Shown here one piece after another: positions 17,492 through 26,047 of a stretch of DNA of 64,000 bases. The notes under the pieces were generated by a model that searched no databases, was not told the origin of the DNA, and saw only the letters and a program-made list of their open reading frames with translations. Within the stretch, counting starts at the first letter, position 1; every line of letters begins with the position of its first letter. Position numbers and translations under genes: made by a program. Source of the DNA: JBCCGL01 sp039029275 (GTDB lineage: Bacteria; Pseudomonadota; Gammaproteobacteria; JBCCGL01); the NCBI GenBank assembly GCA_039029275.1, contig JBCCGL010000013.1, positions 85,997 to 149,996 on the forward strand. Reading direction: 5' to 3'.

Positions 17492-19468
17492 TCAGGAGGA
17501 CTTCGACAGGTAATTGATTGGCCCACCATGGAACGGGGCAAAACCCGTCCCAAAGATTATTCCGGCGTCGAGCAGATCCGCGTCTTCGACAATCTCGTCG
17601 CGCAAACACGCCTCGCACTCGTCGAGAAAAGGCTGCAGCAAGCGCTCGGCAACAGATTGCAGGTGCACGTCAAAGCCTGTAATTTTCTGCTCACGTACCG
17701 GTTTACCCTTTTCCCACTGATAAAGCCCGCTGCCGGTTTTCTTACCCAGTTTTCCGCTCGCGACAAGCTTTTCGAGCATTTCGCGCTCTTTTGCGATGTC
17801 GCTGCCGGACAAGGTATCCGCCACTTTCAGGCAAACGTCAAGGCCAACGGTATCAGCCAATTCGACTGGCCCCATGGGCATGCCAAAACCGGTTGCAGCC
17901 GCATCAAGCGTCGGCTTTGAGCGCCCCTCTAGATGAAGCGACAAGGCTTTCATCATGTACGGCGCAAGTACCCGATTAACCAAAAATCCGGGGCTGCTCT
18001 TAACCGGCAACGGAAATTTTCCTATTTGTGCGCAGAACGAGCATCCCTTGCTGATCTCGCGTTCATCGGCCTGCTCGCTTCTGACCACCTCCACCAGAGG
18101 CATCTGCGCCACCGGGTTGAAAAAGTGCAATCCGATAAGCCGTTCGGGCCGATTCAAAACACCTGACAAGGTTTCCAGCGGAATCGCCGAAGTGTTCGTC
18201 GCCAGCACCGCGCCTTCTTTCATTCGCGGTTCAAGCGATTCGAACAGTGCCTGTTTTGCGTCGACGTCTTCAAAGATTGCTTCGATCACCACGTCGGCTC
18301 GCCCGACGCCTACACCTTCGACGTCTGCGTTTAGGCGTGTCATTGCCGCATCAACAGCGAGAGGTTTTTTAAGGATTTTTTTGAACGTCTTTCGCGCGCG
18401 CTGCAGAGCGGGATCGATATACTGCATCTCGCGATCCTGCAACGTAACCTGCATGCCACGCGCCGCGCACACAGCGGCAATATCACCTCCCATCACTCCG
18501 GCACCGATCACGTGGACACGTTTGACTTCAAACGCATCGGCTTTACCCAAACCTTTAAGTCGTTCCATCAGATTGAACACGCGGCGTAACCCAACAGCGG
18601 TTTCAGACACCATCAGACGACTCACTTCTTCGATTTCGGCCTGAAACATTCGCGCACGATCACCTCGATGCTGTTCCCATGCGTCGATCAACGCAAAGGG
18701 AGAGGGGTAATGATCGGGGTTCGCCTTGGCGGCCGTTTGCTTGCGGAAGACTCGTGCCAACAGTGGCCTGACCAAAGCAGTATTGCTCAGTTTGCCCACA
18801 ATCCCTGGGCCTTTCGATTTTCGCTTTTGCGCAACTGCTCGGCGCGCATGCCAATCCAGCCCTCCGTGCGCGCCGACCACTTCATCAATGACGCCGGCAG
18901 CGCGGGCCGCACGGGCATTCAAGGCTCGCCCGGTCAGCATAAGTTCCATACCTTTTAATCCACCGACACGTTCAGTCAGGCGCACAGAGCCACCCAAGCC
19001 GGGATAAATACCGATTTTTACTTCCGGCAATCCAATTTTGGTCGACGGAATGTCTAGTGCAATGCGATAGTCGCAGGCCAGCGCGAGTTCCAGCCCACCG
19101 CCCAGGCAGAAGCCGCTTATGGCGACCACCGTTGGGCATGCAAGGTTTTCGAGCTTGTCGAAAATCGCGTGTCCCGATCGAATAATCTCGGCTGTATCTG
19201 CCTGATTTGCATCACCAAACTCCCGGATGTCTGCACCGGCGATAAAACCGTTTTTCTTGCCTGAGTTGATAATCAATCCCTTGGGCAGATCACTGCTCAC
19301 ATCGTCCAGTATCGCGTCGAGTTCTTGCATTACATCGCGCCCGAGCGTGTTCGCGCTCTCATTGGCACGATCAATCGTTAACCAGGCAAGACCGTGTGAG
19401 TCCGTGTGCAAACGCCAGTGTTTATATGGATTTTTCTCAATGGCATTAGACGAGGATGTTTTAGCCAT
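17492..19468 (-). CDS. fadJ: FadJ-like enoyl-CoA hydratase / 3-hydroxyacyl-CoA dehydrogenase, 658 aa
   Basis: Bifunctional beta-oxidation alpha subunit. The N-terminal crotonase domain (about 10-200) has GFIAGADIREFGD and both catalytic glutamates, in LGGGLELALACDYR and GLPEVKIGIYPGLGG. A linker leads to the NAD-binding 3-hydroxyacyl-CoA dehydrogenase domain (VIGAGVMGGDIAAVCAARG; the dehydrogenase motif in LIGLHFFNPVAQMPLVEVV; and GFLVNRVLAPYM), followed by the C-terminal helical domain ending GFAPFHGGPINYL. It is about 50 residues shorter than E. coli FadJ, mostly in the linker. The thiolase gene follows after 44 nt and should supply the beta subunit. Confidence 0.93.
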   Translation of the reverse strand: MAKTSSSNAIEKNPYKHWRLHTDSHGLAWLTIDRANESANTLGRDVMQELDAILDDVSSDLPKGLIINSGKKNGFIAGADIREFGDANQADTAEIIRSGHAIFDKLENLACPTVVAISGFCLGGGLELALACDYRIALDIPSTKIGLPEVKIGIYPGLGGSVRLTERVGGLKGMELMLTGRALNARAARAAGVIDEVVGAHGGLDWHARRAVAQKRKSKGPGIVGKLSNTALVRPLLARVFRKQTAAKANPDHYPSPFALIDAWEQHRGDRARMFQAEIEEVSRLMVSETAVGLRRVFNLMERLKGLGKADAFEVKRVHVIGAGVMGGDIAAVCAARGMQVTLQDREMQYIDPALQRARKTFKKILKKPLAVDAAMTRLNADVEGVGVGRADVVIEAIFEDVDAKQALFESLEPRMKEGAVLATNTSAIPLETLSGVLNRPERLIGLHFFNPVAQMPLVEVVRSEQADEREISKGCSFCAQIGKFPLPVKSSPGFLVNRVLAPYMMKALSLHLEGRSKPTLDAAATGFGMPMGPVELADTVGLDVCLKVADTLSGSDIAKEREMLEKLVASGKLGKKTGSGLYQWEKGKPVREQKITGFDVHLQSVAERLLQPFLDECEACLRDEIVEDADLLDAGIIFGTGFAPFHGGPINYLSKSS

Positions 19469-19587
19469 AACTCAACTCGAAGTCAGAAGAACGGGGATGA
19501 AATATTATGCGCGGTGATGCGATGCTTCAGTCTTATCCTTGTAGGTAGAGTTCGGACTGAACGCACCATCGCGTGAATCCACGGCAG

Positions 19588-19616
19588 ACTATAGCGTGAT
19601 TTATGCGATATGTTAT
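19588..19616 (-). promoter_or_regulatory. Candidate sigma70 promoter of the fadJ-fadI operon
   Basis: On the minus strand ATAACA (19611-19616) and TATAGT (19588-19593) are separated by exactly 17 nt. They would give a leader of about 110 nt before the fadJ-like ATG at 19468. I looked for, and did not see, a clear fatty-acid regulator (PsrA-type GAAAC/GTTTC) dyad in this leader. Confidence 0.4.
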
Positions 19617-19669
19617 TGAAAGATTGGAAAGATTTGTGCGAGTTGGCGGTGATCTGAGCGTTCTCCGTT

Positions 19670-20233
19670 TCAGGACTGACTCCGCGCGAGCCATTTTTGA
19701 TTCAAGCGGTTGACAGATTCATCGCGTGTAACCCGGGTCAGATCGGTGAACGCAACCCAGCGCAGATCGTGCGACTCGTCGCTGACAACGTATTCGTCGC
19801 TGCCGGTAGAGCGCATCGCGTAACGAAGATCATAGTGAATATGCTCAGGTTCAGTTTTCCGCGCGGGAATGCGGTGCCAATCGACGTCAAACAACTCACC
19901 GTCGAAAAGTAATTCAATATTGTTCAAGCCGGATTCTTCGTGCGCCTCCTTCAGCGCCACTCGGGTGGGCGTGTCATCACCATCGGCGTGTCCGCCGGGT
20001 TGAATCCAAATACCAAGCTTCTTGTGATGTGTAAGCAAAACGTGAGATTGGGTGGAATCCAGCAACCAGCACGACGCGGTGATGTGACCTTCAGTTAATG
20101 ATCGGTCAAAACTGGCCTCGCCATTGCGCGTCAAAAAATCGATGAATCGTTCGACCGCTGCAACTTCGTCCGGATAACGGATTTGATAGACACGAAGTAT
20201 TTCAATCAGATTTCGAACGGAATCGTTAGTCAT
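19670..20233 (-). CDS. Nudix hydrolase, 187 aa
   Basis: Probable nucleoside-diphosphate-X hydrolase. The Nudix helix is readable as GHADGDDTPTRVALKEAHEE followed by SGL. Compared with the consensus GX5EX7REUXEEXGU, the first Glu is Asp and the Arg is Lys; the REUXEE core glutamates remain, so metal binding is plausible. A leading helical segment of about 45 residues precedes the fold, and the C-terminal part contains HIHYDLRYAMR, a motif seen in the ADP-ribose/NDP-sugar-type branch. Divergent from the adjacent amidotransferase gene with a 74-nt shared upstream region. Substrate not predictable. Confidence 0.85.
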   Translation of the reverse strand: MTNDSVRNLIEILRVYQIRYPDEVAAVERFIDFLTRNGEASFDRSLTEGHITASCWLLDSTQSHVLLTHHKKLGIWIQPGGHADGDDTPTRVALKEAHEESGLNNIELLFDGELFDVDWHRIPARKTEPEHIHYDLRYAMRSTGSDEYVVSDESHDLRWVAFTDLTRVTRDESVNRLNQKWLARSQS

Positions 20234-20307
20234 TCGACAGTGCTGCAGGCAATCAAATCAACAGGACTGTTACTATTGCACGCGCTATCAAGAAAATCAC
20301 TGCTCGA

Positions 20308-21012
20308 ATGAAAATTGCAATTCTGGATGTTGTACCTGAAGTTTATTGGCGCGAAGACAAGGGCCGTAACGACGGGGTTAAGTTTGAATCTTTGTTGCGT
20401 GAACAATTACCTGACGCAGACCTGCACGTTTTCAGCGTTACGTGCAACGAGTGGCCTGATTCTCCCGAAAAATATGATGGCTATTTGCTGAGTGGCAGCC
20501 CGTGCTCGGCCAGCAATCACTACACATGGACCTCCAGGCTCGCAGCGCTCGTTGGTCAGATCATCGACCGCAAACAGCGATTGATCGGCGTTTGCTTCGG
20601 GCATCAGTTTATTGCGCAACAGTTGGGTGGGGGTGTCGAGCGCCTTGAAACCGGATGGATGATTGGGCTTCGCGACTTACACGTTCGCAACCATCAACCA
20701 TGGATGACGCCGGCGGAAAGCCATACCAAATTGCACTATTTTAATCAGGATCACGTCTGCCGTTTGCCCGAGAACGCAACCGCGCTGGGCAGCGAAACGG
20801 ACTGCCCGTTTGCCGCCTACGCTGTCTCGAACCATATTTTCTGCTTACAAGCGCACCCAGAGCAAAAGCGCGACTCGATGCAGAACTTTATCGGAGTCTC
20901 GCGTGGCGCAATCCATAACGACGTGCTCGACAAGGCACTCGAGAGCATGCAGAACGCTGACCCTGATGCCGCTTTGTGGGGTCAGTGGATGAGTCAGTTT
21001 TATACGCAGTAG
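20308..21012 (+). CDS. Class I glutamine amidotransferase-like protein, 234 aa
   Basis: GATase domain with the catalytic triad: nucleophilic Cys in IGVCFGHQFIAQQLGGG and the His/Glu pair in IFCLQAHPEQ. The stand-alone form of about 230 residues, without a synthase domain, resembles YfeJ/PuuD-neighbouring GMP-synthase-like amidotransferases that hydrolyse gamma-glutamyl compounds or act with an unknown partner. SGSPCSASN near residue 60 replaces the usual SGGP-type oxyanion segment. It converges on batD (9 nt between stops) and diverges from the Nudix gene. Actual substrate unknown. Confidence 0.85.
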   Translation: MKIAILDVVPEVYWREDKGRNDGVKFESLLREQLPDADLHVFSVTCNEWPDSPEKYDGYLLSGSPCSASNHYTWTSRLAALVGQIIDRKQRLIGVCFGHQFIAQQLGGGVERLETGWMIGLRDLHVRNHQPWMTPAESHTKLHYFNQDHVCRLPENATALGSETDCPFAAYAVSNHIFCLQAHPEQKRDSMQNFIGVSRGAIHNDVLDKALESMQNADPDAALWGQWMSQFYTQ

Positions 21013-21021
21013 CGGGATTGG

Positions 21022-22740
21022 TCAAAAGCGGGGCAACGGCTCCTCACTGATCACCTGATTGCGTTCAATTCTGGATTCTTCGTTTTTTAACCAGGCTGGC
21101 AGTTCGTCTGACGCAAGCGAAGCCTGCTGACCCTCTGTTTTTGAATACAAAGTTGCGTCAAGGACCCTAAGGTAATCACGCAAATCAGGGCTTTTGATTC
21201 TGGCGGCGACCGACACGAGATTGCGCGGTGGATTTTCTGGCCAGATCGCCAACGCCCAGTTAATTACTGCGAGATGAATTGATTCTGGGTCGTTTACCGA
21301 GACAGCATTTTTAACCCGAACCAGTGCCGTACGAGAGTTTTGCGCAGCTTTACCCGAATTATCATTAAGCGCATCTTTTTGACCAAGCTTAATCAGCAAT
21401 ACAACCGTTGTGGCCACCCACGCCAACAACAGAAACGCCGATACAGCAATCCACAGCCGCGTATCATCGGTTTGAACGCCACTCGCTTCATGCTCAACCG
21501 CACCGTCGGTTTTTTGAGTCTGCGTATCGGAACTATTCTGAACTGTTGCCGCAGAATCTGAAGTACTTTGTTCGCCAATCGCGGGCAGCACGGTGATTGT
21601 ACGCGCTGGCAGGCGTTCGACTTTCTGCCGGTCTTCGTGCACATCCCACCACGCCAGTTCAATCGGTGGCAAGGTATGCGTTCCCGCTGCTTGCGCAATA
21701 ATCGCCCAGCGTTCGGTATGTTTTCCGGACAATCCGTCGAGCGTCGTTTTGTCTTCCAGCTCAGGTTGGTCGCTATATATCTTGACGTCAGGCACATCCG
21801 GCGACGTCAGTTTGGGCAGTTGCCCGCGAAGTATCCCCTCGGCGCTAATCCTCAGAGTGCGGGTGATCGGTGTGCCGACGCGGATGTCATCACCGTTTGA
21901 GGGCCACGACTCCTCGAGCGCAACCGATTTGGCCGGAAGCCACCATTGCGCGGTATAGGTTTCCGGCGGCGGTTGTACATCCAACACGACTTCGTTGCTG
22001 CGCACGCGAATCGGACGCTTGTGCGCCAAGAGACCGCTGAAAGATCCCTGACCTGCATTCGATGCTGGAACCGTTGCGCCCAATACGATTGCCGGCACCA
22101 CAACACGACCACTTTTTTGCGGGAACAGCACATAGCGTCGCTGCAGAACCGTGTACCAGATGCCATCGCGTTCGAGCCGATAACTTGTGTCCTCACCAAG
22201 GCGCTGATAAATCAAGTCATCGGATTTTGGCTCAGACAAAGAGCCGTCGAAGAAATTGCGCGAGCGAAAAATCTTGACGCTGTAAATCACCTGAGACTGA
22301 ACGTACGGTGATGTATTTTCAACGTCTGCCTCCAGGAAAATTTCGGGAGGCGCTCCGCCGTTGCTGGAGCCCACATTCTGCGGTGTCACACGAACAGTCA
22401 GCGGATCGCTGCGAGCACTACCGCTTTCAATCGACGGGATCACCAGATCGCCACTGCGCAGGGGTGCCAACGTGTACTGCCAGATTGCGTAGGAGTCGAC
22501 CGTCCCGTTGACGATACTCATCTGACTACTCCGTGACGTCGCGAGAACGTCGAAGTCCACTAACAGCGCCGAAACATCTGGCTCTTCATCACCACCGCGT
22601 TGAATTAATTTAAACGTCAGTGTTTCAGTCTCGGCAATTAGGCTGCGATCAACGCGCGCTTCTAGGCTTTGATCGCTGGCCGCAGCGACGTGCGCAAAAA
22701 CGATCACGCACAGCGTGCATAAGAGTTGTCGGATTACCAC
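21022..22740 (-). CDS. batD: BatD/BatE-like protein with BatD domain, 572 aa
   Basis: Last gene of the Bat operon. It has an N-terminal signal peptide (ending about HVAAAS), repeated Ig-like beta domains typical of the BatD (oxygen tolerance) family across residues 25-390, a single transmembrane helix near 425-450 (ISAFLLLAWVATTVVLLI after a Gln/Thr-rich linker) and a cytoplasmic tail of about 110 residues. The topology is therefore periplasmic domain, one helix, cytosolic tail. It starts with GTG and overlaps the TPR gene by 7 nt. In Bacteroides and Leptospira such proteins belong to envelope stress/oxygen-tolerance complexes; the role in gammaproteobacteria is undetermined. Confidence 0.85.
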   Translation of the reverse strand: MVIRQLLCTLCVIVFAHVAAASDQSLEARVDRSLIAETETLTFKLIQRGGDEEPDVSALLVDFDVLATSRSSQMSIVNGTVDSYAIWQYTLAPLRSGDLVIPSIESGSARSDPLTVRVTPQNVGSSNGGAPPEIFLEADVENTSPYVQSQVIYSVKIFRSRNFFDGSLSEPKSDDLIYQRLGEDTSYRLERDGIWYTVLQRRYVLFPQKSGRVVVPAIVLGATVPASNAGQGSFSGLLAHKRPIRVRSNEVVLDVQPPPETYTAQWWLPAKSVALEESWPSNGDDIRVGTPITRTLRISAEGILRGQLPKLTSPDVPDVKIYSDQPELEDKTTLDGLSGKHTERWAIIAQAAGTHTLPPIELAWWDVHEDRQKVERLPARTITVLPAIGEQSTSDSAATVQNSSDTQTQKTDGAVEHEASGVQTDDTRLWIAVSAFLLLAWVATTVVLLIKLGQKDALNDNSGKAAQNSRTALVRVKNAVSVNDPESIHLAVINWALAIWPENPPRNLVSVAARIKSPDLRDYLRVLDATLYSKTEGQQASLASDELPAWLKNEESRIERNQVISEEPLPRF

Positions 22741-23570
22741 GATTCACTTTCCACAATGTCGGCAAAGCGGGATTGATGCGTCACATAAAGCTTGTTGCGT
22801 AGCAGGCCCGCCGGGTCGTCGGGAATTCGCTGTAACTGTTGTTCGACAGCCTGCGCGGATTCATCAAAAGGTTGCTCGATCATTGCCTGCTGCTGTTGAC
22901 CTTGATTTGGGTTTGACGGGTTTTTTGTATGTGCTTGCTGCACGGTTTCCTGCTCACCGTCGAACTGTTGCTGTAGCGCGTTTTTAAGCTCGTTCATCGC
23001 ATCGCGCTCGCTATCGTTCGGGTCGTTGCGCCCACTTTGTGCCTGAGCCTGGCGTTCATCCATCGCGGTATTTTGATTTTGCGCGCCTTCTTGCGCTTGC
23101 CCGTTTTGCTGAGCGTTCTGATCGTCGCCGCCTTGCTCATTTTGACCCTCATCACCCTGTTCGGAATTACTGGGGTCAGCGCTGTTTTGTGTTTGCTGTT
23201 GCATCTGTTGCAGCACCCATTCGCGATTGGCGATACCGTCTTCATGGTTTGGCGCGTGTTTGAGTAACTCATCAAATGCGGCCAGCGACTGTTCCAGTTC
23301 GCCGGAGTGCGCCAGCACTGTCGCGCGATTGTAGAGTGCAGCCTGCGTCGGTGATTGCAAAAAGCTTTCGGCTGCCGCGCCTGCATCGCCGGCCTGAAAC
23401 TGCGCTATTCCCCGCCACTCCGGGTTCGCAAATTTTTCGACGGCTTCAGCCGGTTTTTCCTGCCGCAGGAGTTCGACGCCTTGTTGATCCGCGCCGACCC
23501 ACCAGTCACGCCAGGCCGCCTGCGCAAATGCGCAATGGAAGAACAGCATAAGAGTCAGAAACGTGCGCAC
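22734..23570 (-). CDS. batC: TPR protein of the Bat operon (BatC-like), 278 aa
   Basis: Exported protein with an N-terminal signal peptide (to about QAAWRDWW) and TPR helices (VELLRQEKPAEAVEKF, YNRATVLAHSGELEQSLAAFD). A long Gln/Asn/Asp/Glu-rich low-complexity stretch (residues about 125-235) follows, ending with the QQLQRIPDDPAGLLRNKL motif common to this family. Start GTG overlaps the previous stop by one base (TAGTG). The low-complexity segment is likely disordered and would be the fastest-evolving part. It probably assembles with the two VWA proteins encoded just upstream. Confidence 0.85.
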   Translation of the reverse strand: MRTFLTLMLFFHCAFAQAAWRDWWVGADQQGVELLRQEKPAEAVEKFANPEWRGIAQFQAGDAGAAAESFLQSPTQAALYNRATVLAHSGELEQSLAAFDELLKHAPNHEDGIANREWVLQQMQQQTQNSADPSNSEQGDEGQNEQGGDDQNAQQNGQAQEGAQNQNTAMDERQAQAQSGRNDPNDSERDAMNELKNALQQQFDGEQETVQQAHTKNPSNPNQGQQQQAMIEQPFDESAQAVEQQLQRIPDDPAGLLRNKLYVTHQSRFADIVESESW

Positions 23571-24568
23571 TAGATGGCTCCGCGCCGAAACAAATACGCG
23601 ACCATTGGTATCAACGGCAACAGTAACCAGGGCCCTCGTTCGATCCAGCGTGTGGCCTGCTGATCTTCGGCCACCCGCGCCTGATTGGAAAGCAATTGTT
23701 CCTCCGGCGCTGTCAGTGTACGCAAGTCATCCTCCCCACTCGACAAAGGTGAGTAGCGCCCCCCGCCAGAGATGGCGAGTTGACGCATCGCTGGTGTGTC
23801 GATGCTCGCAATAATGATGTTGCCATCGGCATCTTTCAGATAATTTTCACCGGCCGGAATGGGTGCACCTTCGGGTGTGCCAATACTCAGAACGGATACC
23901 GTGTACCCCTCGGTGCGTAAGCTGCGTGCAGTCGCGAGGTCGCCCTGGGTCGGTGTCGCATCGCTCATCAGTACGATTTGTCCCGTTCGCACACCTGCTC
24001 CCCGCATCAAGCTCGCTGCCTCATTTAGAGCCGCGCTCAGGTCACTGCCCTGCACCGGCATGATATCGGGTGAAATTGACGGCACCATCGCATTGATCGT
24101 GCGCGTATCGTCTGTCAGCGGACTGATCACGTACGGTGCCGCGCCAAAGGCAACCATTCCGACCTGAATATTACGACTCTTTTCGAGCAAATCCCGCGCC
24201 TTGAAACGCGCCCTGGTCATGCGGTCGGGTGCAACGTCGGACACGCGCATCGAGGGCGACGCGTCCAACACAATCACGCGCGCGCGCTGATCGCGAAACA
24301 CCGGCACAGACTCTTCTTCCCAGCTTGGGCCCGACAGTGCGGCGACAAACAAACATCCGCCGAGGGCAAGCAATAGGCATTGCAATCGATTGCGGGCGTG
24401 TGCCGTTGTGCCGAGTTGATAGTCGAGCAACAACCTGTCGACAACGGCTTGCCAACTATTGAAGCGACGCGTGTGAAACCACATCGCACAAATCGCCCAC
24501 AACAGGGGCACCGTCAACAGAAGCCACCAGGGTCGCAAAAAATGGAAATGTTCCAATGCGCCGGTCAT
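23570..24568 (-). CDS. batB: VWA-domain membrane protein (BatB-like), 332 aa
   Basis: Two N-terminal membrane helices (residues about 12-30 and 52-72), a von Willebrand A domain with an intact MIDAS (IVLDASPSMRVSD) and later Thr/Asp elements (LMSDATPTQGD), and a C-terminal helix (WLLLPLIPMVAYLF). I place the start at the ATG at 24568, two bases after the batA stop, rather than at a TTG 24 nt upstream, since the ATG leaves a complete first helix. It follows batA in the typical batA-batB pair, and the two probably form a complex. Confidence 0.88.
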   Translation of the reverse strand: MTGALEHFHFLRPWWLLLTVPLLWAICAMWFHTRRFNSWQAVVDRLLLDYQLGTTAHARNRLQCLLLALGGCLFVAALSGPSWEEESVPVFRDQRARVIVLDASPSMRVSDVAPDRMTRARFKARDLLEKSRNIQVGMVAFGAAPYVISPLTDDTRTINAMVPSISPDIMPVQGSDLSAALNEAASLMRGAGVRTGQIVLMSDATPTQGDLATARSLRTEGYTVSVLSIGTPEGAPIPAGENYLKDADGNIIIASIDTPAMRQLAISGGGRYSPLSSGEDDLRTLTAPEEQLLSNQARVAEDQQATRWIERGPWLLLPLIPMVAYLFRRGAI

Positions 24569-24570
24569 CT

Positions 24571-25554
24571 TTAAGCCGCCCGTCTGCGCCAATACAAGAC
24601 AGTAATCAGCAATCCCATCAGGATCAGAGGCCAGTAATACAACTCGGTCAGCGGGCGATAAAAATCATCTCCAACTTCGGTGGGTTCGAGTTCGTCGATC
24701 AAAGCGTAGATTTCGCCGAGTTCGTCAAGGTCGCGGGCGCGGAAATACCGCCCTCCGGTCGCATCCGCAATTTCTTTTAAGGATTTTTCATCCAGTGGTC
24801 GCCCGCGCTGGCTGAAAAAATTGAACAGACCGCCGACGCGCGCTTCAGCGCCCACTCCAATTGTGTGAATGCGGATGTCTTCTTTTGCCGCCAGCCTCGA
24901 AGCCTCTTGCGGCGACACCAGACCTGAGGTGTTAGAGCCATCGGTAAGTAATATCAGCAAGCGACTTTGCGCCGGACGTTCACGAAGTCTTTTAACCGAG
25001 AGTCCTATCGCGTCTCCAATTGAGGTATTTTGCCCTGCCAAACCAATCACCGCTTCCTCAAGGAAGTGGCGCACAGTCTTGAGGTCGAATGTCAGAGGCG
25101 TTTGAACGTAAGCTTGTGTGCCAAACAAAATCAATCCAACACGATCGCCTTGCCGGCGTTCGATAAATTCACCCGCGACTGCTTTAACTGCCTGCAAGCG
25201 GGTGAGCCTGTTACCACCGTAAGCAAAGTCGTGCTCTTCCATACTGCCCGAGATATCGACGGCCATCATCAGGTCGCGCCCACTCACCGGTAGCGCGACC
25301 GATTCACCCAGCCAGATTGGACGCGCGGCTGCGATCAACAAACTCACCCAGATCAGAATCAACAGCGAGAGATTCAGGTCTGGGAGTCGAAATCGAACGG
25401 AATGATCTCCCTTCTTTTCCGGCGAAGCCAACGATGAATAAAAGGGCACATACAAGGCTGTTTCCCGCTTAGTCTGCAATGGCTTGCTGGCAAATCGAAT
25501 CAACAGTGGTAAAGGCGCGATCAGCAAAACCCACCACCACGCAAGGCTAAGCAT
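24571..25554 (-). CDS. batA: VWA-domain membrane protein (BatA-like), 327 aa
   Basis: Membrane-anchored VWA protein: helix at residues 1-18 (WWVLLIAPLPLLIRF), a second near 60-78, then the VWA domain with an intact MIDAS (MAVDISGSMEEHD), LILFGTQAYVQTPLT and LLILLTDGSNTSG, and a C-terminal helix (YYWPLILMGLLITVLYWRRR). The order, length and double-helix N-terminus match BatA. Its start overlaps the DUF4381 gene by 8 nt. The VWA domain faces the periplasm by the charge pattern; binding partners are probably BatB and the MoxR-dependent chaperone system. Confidence 0.92.
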   Translation of the reverse strand: MLSLAWWWVLLIAPLPLLIRFASKPLQTKRETALYVPFYSSLASPEKKGDHSVRFRLPDLNLSLLILIWVSLLIAAARPIWLGESVALPVSGRDLMMAVDISGSMEEHDFAYGGNRLTRLQAVKAVAGEFIERRQGDRVGLILFGTQAYVQTPLTFDLKTVRHFLEEAVIGLAGQNTSIGDAIGLSVKRLRERPAQSRLLILLTDGSNTSGLVSPQEASRLAAKEDIRIHTIGVGAEARVGGLFNFFSQRGRPLDEKSLKEIADATGGRYFRARDLDELGEIYALIDELEPTEVGDDFYRPLTELYYWPLILMGLLITVLYWRRRAA

Positions 25555-26047
25555 GCTGTCGCCTCACGTTGACAGCGTGAATTGTGCGTTCAACTAAATC
25601 GAGTAGCGATTGTGTATCAATGGGCAAACGCTCGGGTTGTTGAAAGACGCTATCCGCAACGTATCTGCCGTCGCCCTGCGTGAATTCGTTACCTCTGCTT
25701 ATCTCATCAAGTTTCCGCAACCATGCCTCGCCAACCAAACTTGCCACATGCTCCTGTGGGTATAGCGCGAGCGCGACACGGCGCAACAATTTTGTGCAGG
25801 CTTGCAGCTGCGTGCTGACTTCGGTCGCTGAACCCGAGGGCAAAGCTCGGATAGCAGACAGCTCGAGGAGCGCAGCGCGACGCCACCGATTGGCTCGATG
25901 CCCACTGTACCAGTACCAAACAAGCCCGGCAGAGACGGCAATTATGAAGACGGCTAGGATCCACCAACCCGGTGCCGGTGGCCACCACCCCGGGTCCGTC
26001 GGCATATGCAAAGCGCGAAGTTGGTCGACAGGCAGATTGCCATTCAT
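25547..26047 (-). CDS. DUF4381 family membrane protein, 166 aa
   Basis: Short protein with a single hydrophobic helix (ILAVFIIAVSAGLVWYWY, residues about 28-45) preceded by the family motif DPGWWPPAPGWW, and a C-terminal cytoplasmic helical domain (about 55-166) with LLRRVALALYPQEHVASLVG. These are the hallmarks of DUF4381, found almost only between DUF58 and BatA genes. The four-base ATGA overlap with the upstream gene and eight-base overlap with batA argue for co-translation. Biochemical role unknown; by context a structural part of the Bat complex. Confidence 0.88.
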   Translation of the reverse strand: MNGNLPVDQLRALHMPTDPGWWPPAPGWWILAVFIIAVSAGLVWYWYSGHRANRWRRAALLELSAIRALPSGSATEVSTQLQACTKLLRRVALALYPQEHVASLVGEAWLRKLDEISRGNEFTQGDGRYVADSVFQQPERLPIDTQSLLDLVERTIHAVNVRRQHA

